From: CBDTTW01 sp965363675
GTDB taxonomy: Bacteria; Bacteroidota; Rhodothermia; Rhodothermales; DASSAV01
DNA length: 6,642 bases
Assembly: GCA_965363675.1 (NCBI GenBank)
Contig: CBDTTW010000169.1
Span: 1-6,642 of the forward strand
Reading direction: 5' to 3'
Both the position numbers and the translations under genes were made by a program. The notes beneath the pieces are model-generated. The model was not told the origin of the DNA. It saw only the letters and a list, made by a program, of their open reading frames with translations, and searched no databases. This document shows, in pieces, positions 1 to 5,405 of the stretch (positions within the stretch are counted from its first letter, which is position 1; every line of letters starts with the position of its first letter).

Positions 1-62
1 CTAGGCGGCGCGTCTTCCCCAAGTCTTCCGCGACAAGCCGGGCCTGGGGGCGCGGCGGCGCA

Positions 63-91
63 TTGCAATGAGCGCGCGGGCGGCGTATTTT
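63..91 (+). promoter_or_regulatory. Candidate sigma70-type promoter for cmk
   Basis: The sequence reads TTGCAA (63-68), a 17-nt spacer, then TATTTT (86-91). Each hexamer matches 4 of 6 consensus positions and the spacing is ideal. It can also be read as TTG-N20-TATTTTG, close to the Bacteroidota -33/-7 pattern. The -35 hexamer lies within a perfect 10-bp palindrome, CATTGCAATG (61-70). Transcription would begin at about 97-100, giving a leader of about 30 nt before the TTG start of cmk. This is pattern matching only; no transcript data are available. Confidence 0.5.
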
Positions 92-114
92 GCCGTTCTG
101 CGAAAACCTCATTC

Positions 115-130
115 AGGGCGTGTTGTATTG
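115..130 (+). promoter_or_regulatory. Ribosome binding site and TTG start of cmk
   Basis: AGGG at 115-118 lies 9 nt before TTG at 128-130, a workable Shine-Dalgarno distance. Starting here makes the protein begin with the usual short strand directly before the P-loop, as in typical CMP kinases. The alternative ATG at 68 has no purine-rich site in front of it and falls inside the promoter candidate at 63-91. The site therefore decides the start. Confidence 0.6.
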
Positions 131-823
131 ATTATTGCCATCGACGGCCCCGCGGGCTCGGGTAAGAGCACGACGGCGCGGCTGGTTGCAGACCGGCTCG
201 GATACGGCTACCTCGACACGGGCGCCATGTACCGGGCGGTCGCGCTGCATTTCCTGCGGCGCGGCCTTGCCGGGGATGCGCTCGCCGCCGAGGCTGCGGC
301 CCGCGAGATGGCAGGCGTCCACATCGACACGCGCTTCGAGGCCGAGGGCATGCGCACGCTTCTCAACGGCGAGGACGTGTCGGAGGTCATCCGCACCCCC
401 GAGGTCACCCGGCTTGCCAGCGCCGTCAGCGCGCTGCCGTGCGTGCGCGGGCGCCTCGTGGAGGCGCAGCGCCGCATCGCCGCCGAGGCGGTCGAGGCGG
501 GCGGCGGCGTGGTGCTCGACGGACGCGACATCGGGACGTACGTGTTTCCGCAGGCCGACGTGAAGGTGTTCATGGTGGCGGCGCCGGAGATGCGCGCCGC
601 GCGCCGGTGCGCGGAGCTGAGGCAGCGCGGCATCCCGGCCGAGCCGGAGGCCGTCTTGCGCGAGATGCTGCGCCGGGACGAGCAGGATGCTTCCCGCAGC
701 CTGGCCCCCCTCGCGGCGGCCGAGGATGCGCTCGTCGTCGATACGACGGCGCAGACGGTGGAGCAGCAGGTAAACCTTGTATTGGAAGTTGTTAAGGAAC
801 GGAAGGGATATGCTCCCGTTTAG
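128..823 (+). CDS. cmk: Cytidylate kinase ((d)CMP kinase)
   Basis: A cytosolic P-loop kinase that transfers phosphate from ATP to CMP or dCMP, feeding CTP/dCTP and CDP-lipid synthesis. From the TTG start it is 231 residues, close to the 220-230 usual for the family. The Walker A motif GPAGSGKST is at residues 7-15, followed by the signature DTGAMYR (30-36). Residues about 78-115 form the CMP-binding segment. DGRDIGTYVFP is at about 131-141, and the lid/C-terminal signature is RRDEQDASRSLAPL (182-195) followed by VVDTT (203-207). All catalytic signatures are present, so it should be active. An in-frame ATG at 68 would add 20 residues (MSARAAYFAVLRKPHSGRVV) that do not resemble the family; I regard that stretch as promoter/leader. 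The last 17 codons (770-820) switch to A/T-ending codons, unlike the rest of the gene. It is followed by rpsA after 159 nt, a pairing common in bacteria. Identity is certain; only the start is debatable. Confidence 0.95.
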   Translation: MIIAIDGPAGSGKSTTARLVADRLGYGYLDTGAMYRAVALHFLRRGLAGDALAAEAAAREMAGVHIDTRFEAEGMRTLLNGEDVSEVIRTPEVTRLASAVSALPCVRGRLVEAQRRIAAEAVEAGGGVVLDGRDIGTYVFPQADVKVFMVAAPEMRAARRCAELRQRGIPAEPEAVLREMLRRDEQDASRSLAPLAAAEDALVVDTTAQTVEQQVNLVLEVVKERKGYAPV

Positions 824-826
824 TAT

Positions 827-863
827 GGTTCGCCGGCAAAGCGCCGGTCGAGCCGTTTTGTTC
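827..863 (+). terminator. Possible intrinsic terminator or attenuator between cmk and rpsA
   Basis: The hairpin begins 3 nt after the cmk stop. GGTTCG (827-832) pairs with CGAGCC (849-854), including one G-U pair. After a bulged T848, CCGGC (833-837) pairs with GCCGG (843-847), leaving a 5-nt loop AAAGC. A short T-rich run GTTTTGTTC (855-863) follows, interrupted by a G. The 11-bp stem is convincing, but the weak U-tract suggests partial termination. It could lower read-through from cmk into rpsA or be a processing site. Confidence 0.42.
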
Positions 864-982
864 AACCTTTAAACGCGCCCGGTGGACAACAGCAGGGAAG
901 GAGTCTACCAGGCAACAGGCAGGGCATCGTCGCAGCTTCCCCCAGACCCTAAACCTCTACCGCGACCGCCCGGAGTACAAGA
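864..982 (+). promoter_or_regulatory. 5' leader of rpsA
   Basis: This stretch holds no gene. It contains a strong Shine-Dalgarno-like AAGGAG (898-903) with no start codon at a suitable distance downstream. GGGAAG (895-900) can pair with CTTCCC (936-941). The true ribosome site is GGAG (972-975), 7 nt before the ATG at 983. S1 genes in other bacteria are often autoregulated through their leader, so this may be the control region, but only the short pairing above supports that here. I found no well-spaced -35/-10 pair in it. Confidence 0.3.
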
Positions 983-3667
983 ATGGCTGAAGAGCAGCAG
1001 AAACCAGACGAACTAACCGAAACGACCCCGGCCGAGAACGTGGCCGAAACGACCCCCCAGGCTTCCGAGGCCCCCGCCGCCGAGTCGCAGGCTCCGGAGA
1101 CTCCGGCCGAGCCGCCGGCGCCCGCCGCCGAGCAGGAGGCCCCGGCCGAGCAGGAGGCCCCGGCCGAGCAGGAGGCCCCGGCGGAGCAGGAAGCTCCGGC
1201 CGAGCAGGAAGCTCCGGCCGAGCAGGAAGCGCCTGCCGCTGAGGCTGCCCCGGCTTCCGCCGACGAGGCCGGCGCCGCCGAAGAAGGCGGCTCGCTGCTG
1301 GACCGCGCCCGCGAGGCGCTGCACGACGTAGCCGAGGTCGCCGGAGGCGTCGCCGACGCCGTGCGCTCGGCCGTCGCCGAGGCCGTCGAGACCGTGACTG
1401 AGGTGGTCGGGCGGCGCAGCGGCGACGGGGCCCCGGAGGCCGCCGCGCCCGCATCGTTCGGGTACTACGGCGAGATCACCGGGCGCGTGCTGACGCTCGA
1501 AGAAGCGAACCAGCTTCAGGACGCCGACGTAGACCAGAGCCGCCACGACGCGCTGCGCGGCATGGTCGATGATACGATGACCGACGTTTCGGAAGACAAC
1601 ATCGTGCGCGGCTACGTCGTCAGCGTGGGCGAGAAGGACATCGTCATCGACATCGGCTTCAAGAGCGACGGCATCGTGCCGCGCAACGAGTTCGAGCGCG
1701 AGCTTCAGCCGGGCGACGAAGTCGAAGTGTTCCTCGAACGCCTGGAAGACTATCAGGGCCAGCTCGTGCTCTCGAAGTCGCGGGCGGATACGCTGCGCCG
1801 CTGGCAGCGGATCGAGGAAGCCTTCAACAACGAAGAGGTTCTCGAAGGCACGATCATTCGCCGCATCAAGGGCGGCATGATCGTCGAGCTGTTCGGCAGC
1901 ATGGAAGCCTTCCTTCCGGGCTCGCAGATCGACGTGCGCCCCGTGCGCGACTTCGACGCGTACCTCGACAAGCGCATGGAGTTCAAGATCGTCAAGCTGA
2001 ACCCGGCCAACGAGAACATCGTCGTCTCGCACAAGGCGCTCATCGAGAAGGAGCTGGAGTCGCAGCGCAAGAAGATCCTCTCCACGATGGAGCCGGGCCA
2101 GGTGCTCGAAGGCACGGTCAAGAACATCACCGACTTCGGCGTGTTCATCGACCTCGGCGGCGTGGACGGCCTGCTGCACATCACGGACCTCTCGTGGGGC
2201 CGCGTCTCGCATCCGTCCGAACTCGTGGGCCTCGACCAGAAGCTCAACATCGTCGTGCTGGACTACGACAAGGAGCGCCAGCGCATTTCCCTCGGCCTGA
2301 AGCAGCTTCAGCCGCATCCGTGGGAGAACATCGGCGAGCGCTACGCCGAAGGCTCCGTCGTGGACGGCAAGGTGGTCTCGATCACCGACTACGGCGCGTT
2401 CGTCGAGCTGGAGAAGGGCATCGAGGGTCTGGTGCACATCTCCGAGATGAGCTGGACCGAGCATGTGCGCCACCCCAGCCAGATGGTCGCCCTCGGGCAG
2501 ATCGTCACGGTCAAGATCCTCAACATCGACCACGACGGGAAGAAGATTTCCCTCGGCATGAAGCAGCTTCAGCCGGACCCGTGGCACGGCATCGCGGAGC
2601 GCTACCCGGCGGACCGCGTGCTGCACGGGCGCGTGCGCAACATCACCAACTTCGGCGTGTTCGTCGAGATCGAGCCGGGCATCGACGGGCTGGTGCACAT
2701 CAGCGACCTGTCGTGGACCAAGCGGGTGCGCCACCCCAGCGAAGTCGTCAAGAAGGGGCAGGAACTCGACGTGCAGATCCTGAACGTAGACGAGAAGGAG
2801 CGCCGCATCTCCCTCGGCCACAAACAGGTCAAGGAGAACCCGTGGCAGCAGTTCGCCACGGTGTTCGCCGAGGGCACGGACGTGGAAGGCACGGTCGTGC
2901 GCCAGGAGGACAAGGGCATCACGGTCGAGCTGCCGATGGAGGTGGAAGCCTTCGTGCCGCAGAACGAGCTGAAGAACGGGCAGGAGACGTACCGCACCGG
3001 CGAGCTGCTCGCCCTGCGCGTGATCCGCTTCGACGCGAGCAACAAGGAGATCGTGCTGAGCGAACTCGTCAAGCAGCGCGTGGAAGAGCGCTCGAAGCGC
3101 GACGAAGAGCGCTCGAAGCGGGATGAGGAGCAGCGCGAGAAGCGCGCCGTCCGCGACCGCGAGCAGTCGGAGATCCGGCAGTACCAGGAGAAGGCGACCT
3201 CCGGCCCGACGACCTTCGGCGAGCTGAGCGGCCTGGCCGCCCTGCGCGCGCAGATGGAGGCCGACGAAGCCAAGGCGACGCAGAAAGCCGCCTCGGACCT
3301 GAGCGGACAGCCCGGCGTGGGCAACCGCAGCGAAACCCCCCAGGCCGACGAGCCCCAGGGCTCGCAGCGCCGCGAGGAAGCCGGCCCGCAGCCCGGCGCC
3401 GCCGCTTCGCAAGCCGCGCTGAAGGGCGTAGGCGAGGCGGAGCCGACGGGGCTTGCCGCCCAAGCCGCCGCCGCTGACGAAGACGCGACGCCGGCCACCG
3501 GCGCCGGCGAGAAGCCGATTGCGACGCTCGAAACGCAGACCAGCGTGCCCGAGATCGAAGCGTTCATCCATCCGGAAGGGGTGGAAGGCGCCGCCGTGAC
3601 CAAGGACGACGTGATCGCGTCGGCCGAGGAGAAGGGCGACGACGCAGCGGAGAAGGACGAGGCGTAG
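983..3667 (+). CDS. rpsA: 30S ribosomal protein S1 with long N- and C-terminal extensions
   Basis: An RNA-binding ribosomal protein that captures and unfolds mRNA on the 30S subunit. There are 894 residues against about 557 in E. coli. Six S1/OB domains lie at about residues 205-275, 285-360, 372-445, 457-530, 544-616 and 631-700. Domains 3-5 carry the canonical RNA-binding surface: ITDFGVF...GLLHITDLSW (F385, F388, H399), ITDYGAF (Y470, F473, H485) and ITNFGVF (F557, F560, H572). Domains 1, 2 and 6 are divergent, as is usual for the ribosome-docking and terminal domains. Residues 1-205 are an acidic Ala/Pro/Glu-rich extension with six EQEAPA repeats (50-85) and a predicted amphipathic helix (104-143). 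Residues 700-894 are a charged tail: Arg/Glu/Lys-rich coiled-coil-like (700-745), then low-complexity acidic to the end. The ATG at 983 is supported by GGAG 7 nt upstream and by the MAEE start. A strong terminator follows. Identity is certain; the function of the extensions is unknown to me. Confidence 0.97.
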   Translation: MAEEQQKPDELTETTPAENVAETTPQASEAPAAESQAPETPAEPPAPAAEQEAPAEQEAPAEQEAPAEQEAPAEQEAPAEQEAPAAEAAPASADEAGAAEEGGSLLDRAREALHDVAEVAGGVADAVRSAVAEAVETVTEVVGRRSGDGAPEAAAPASFGYYGEITGRVLTLEEANQLQDADVDQSRHDALRGMVDDTMTDVSEDNIVRGYVVSVGEKDIVIDIGFKSDGIVPRNEFERELQPGDEVEVFLERLEDYQGQLVLSKSRADTLRRWQRIEEAFNNEEVLEGTIIRRIKGGMIVELFGSMEAFLPGSQIDVRPVRDFDAYLDKRMEFKIVKLNPANENIVVSHKALIEKELESQRKKILSTMEPGQVLEGTVKNITDFGVFIDLGGVDGLLHITDLSWGRVSHPSELVGLDQKLNIVVLDYDKERQRISLGLKQLQPHPWENIGERYAEGSVVDGKVVSITDYGAFVELEKGIEGLVHISEMSWTEHVRHPSQMVALGQIVTVKILNIDHDGKKISLGMKQLQPDPWHGIAERYPADRVLHGRVRNITNFGVFVEIEPGIDGLVHISDLSWTKRVRHPSEVVKKGQELDVQILNVDEKERRISLGHKQVKENPWQQFATVFAEGTDVEGTVVRQEDKGITVELPMEVEAFVPQNELKNGQETYRTGELLALRVIRFDASNKEIVLSELVKQRVEERSKRDEERSKRDEEQREKRAVRDREQSEIRQYQEKATSGPTTFGELSGLAALRAQMEADEAKATQKAASDLSGQPGVGNRSETPQADEPQGSQRREEAGPQPGAAASQAALKGVGEAEPTGLAAQAAAADEDATPATGAGEKPIATLETQTSVPEIEAFIHPEGVEGAAVTKDDVIASAEEKGDDAAEKDEA
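1130..1237 (+). repeat. Six-copy 18-bp in-frame tandem repeat in rpsA
   Basis: The unit GAGCAGGAGGCCCCGGCC encodes EQEAPA and is repeated six times without gaps (starts at 1130, 1148, 1166, 1184, 1202, 1220). Copies 1 and 2 are identical, and copy 3 differs only in its last base. Copies 4 and 5 are identical to each other and share GAAGCT in place of GAGGCC. Copy 6 is the most diverged (GAAGCGCCTGCC). The block pattern indicates recent slippage or unequal exchange. Because the unit is a multiple of three, copy number can change without breaking the reading frame. Confidence 0.97.
2285..2584 (+). repeat. Direct 39-nt repeat ending S1 domains 3 and 4
   Basis: The segment 2285-2323 recurs at 2546-2584 with 36 of 39 bases identical (differences C/A, C/G and T/C). 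Both encode ISLG(L/M)KQLQP(H/D)PW, the end of one S1 domain and the linker to the next. Repeated S1 domains diverge in most genes at the DNA level, so this near-identity reflects recent duplication, gene conversion, or strong constraint on both codons and residues. Recombination between the copies would delete exactly one domain (261 bp, 87 codons) in frame. Confidence 0.85.
3083..3124 (+). repeat. Two-copy 21-bp tandem repeat in the rpsA tail
   Basis: Copy 1 (3083-3103) and copy 2 (3104-3124) differ at only two bases near the end of the unit. Both encode EERSKRD (residues 701-714). The repeat lies at the start of the charged segment that follows S1 domain 6, and is a small in-frame duplication extending a coiled-coil-like region. 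Confidence 0.9.
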
Positions 3668-3693
3668 TCTCCAAGCCGAAAGGCAAAAGAGAA

Positions 3694-3726
3694 GGGGCGG
3701 CCGGGATCACCGGCCGCCCCTTTTTT
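3694..3726 (+). terminator. Intrinsic (Rho-independent) terminator of rpsA
   Basis: GGGGCGGCCGG (3694-3704) pairs perfectly over 11 bp with CCGGCCGCCCC (3710-3720) across the 5-nt loop GATCA, followed by six T residues (3721-3726). It begins 27 nt after the rpsA stop codon. This is a textbook strong terminator, and it separates rpsA from the downstream malic enzyme gene. The purine-rich AAAAGAGAA before the stem gives a weak U-rich run on the opposite strand, but no convergent gene is present. Confidence 0.95.
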
Positions 3727-3732
3727 ATGCAA

Positions 3733-3785
3733 CGCCTTTCACGGATTCCTCATTTACTTTACCGGTTAATTTACTATCATGGCCT
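3733..3785 (+). promoter_or_regulatory. AT-rich promoter/operator region of the malic enzyme gene
   Basis: An AT-rich island stands out from the GC-rich surroundings, between a strong terminator and the malic enzyme start. A -10-like TACTAT is at 3772-3777 (4 of 6). No well-spaced -35 or TTG element precedes it, so the promoter call rests mainly on composition and position. The pentamer TTTAC occurs three times (3753, 3758, 3770). TTTACCGGTTAA (3758-3769) is a 12-nt palindrome with a single mismatched pair, typical of a regulator-binding site. An activator-dependent promoter would explain the missing -35, but that is inference. Confidence 0.4.
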
Positions 3786-3826
3786 TAGAAACGCGATAGT
3801 CTTCCTTAGCCGCCTCGGAGCCTGCC

Positions 3827-5245
<1,419 letters not shown>

Positions 5246-5250
5246 GCGGT

Positions 5251-5297
5251 GCGCCTCCCCGAGCCGCCCGGGGGCCGAGTTGCCCGGGGGCGGGCGC
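5251..5297 (+). other. GC-rich hairpin region after the malic enzyme gene
   Basis: GCGCCTCCCC (5251-5260) can pair with GGGGCGGGCGC (5287-5297) with one G-U pair and one bulged C. A nested stem GGGC (5272-5275)/GCCC (5282-5285) lies inside. No T-run follows (TTGGTGTTG), so it is not a canonical intrinsic terminator, although it could be a pause, Rho-assisted or 3'-protective structure. It includes a 10-nt direct repeat GCCCGGGGGC at 5266-5275 and 5282-5291. High local GC makes chance pairing likely. Confidence 0.3.
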
Positions 5298-5303
5298 TTG
5301 GTG

Positions 5304-5332
5304 TTGAACCCCGGCCGAAAATGGGTTAACCT
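5304..5332 (+). promoter_or_regulatory. Candidate promoter of the PBP gene
   Basis: TTGAAC (5304-5309), a 17-nt spacer, then TAACCT (5327-5332). Read the Bacteroidota way this is TTG-N20-TAACCTTG, which matches TAnnTTTG at five of six fixed positions. Spacing is the same as in the cmk promoter candidate. The perfect palindrome GGTTAACC (5324-5331) overlaps the -10, and GTTGAACCC (5303-5311) with GGGTTAAC (5323-5330) forms an imperfect inverted repeat covering both elements, as expected if a regulator binds here. The leader would be about 65 nt. Confidence 0.45.
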
Positions 5333-5374
5333 TGCACCCGTGCGCAGGCGGCGCCGCGCTGCCGCAACGGAAAG

Positions 5375-5391
5375 GGCGGCTCCGAGCCGCC
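5375..5391 (+). other. Short leader hairpin just before the PBP ribosome site
   Basis: GGCGGCTC (5375-5382) and GAGCCGCC (5384-5391) are a perfect 8-bp inverted repeat; allowing for a minimal loop, six or seven pairs can form. It ends 3 nt before the Shine-Dalgarno AAGGG (5395-5399), which is 6 nt from the ATG. It could influence ribosome access or mRNA stability. No T-run follows, so it is not a terminator. Confidence 0.35.
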
Positions 5392-5405
5392 GACAAGGGT
5401 AGGCC

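Noticed and set aside
1..60. Possible 3' end of an upstream gene (TAG at 2-4) and the GTCTTCC direct repeat at 12-18 and 23-29
   Set aside because: One in-frame stop codon at the edge is not evidence of a gene, and the 7-nt repeat is too short to be meaningful in this composition.
113..865. Minus-strand 250-codon open frame antisense to cmk
   Set aside because: Arg/His-rich composition and complete overlap with a well-supported kinase gene; GC-driven shadow.
2090..2830. Internal similarity of S1 domains as a possible mobile repeat
   Set aside because: Apart from the 39-nt blocks, the domain similarity is the normal repeated OB-fold of ribosomal protein S1.
1013..3571. An 852-codon open frame on the minus strand, antisense to almost all of rpsA
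   Set aside because: It is in codon register with rpsA, so antisense stops need sense TTA, CTA or TCA, which are very rare in this G/C-ending gene. The translation is a low-complexity His/Leu/Arg/Ala mix without any recognisable domain.
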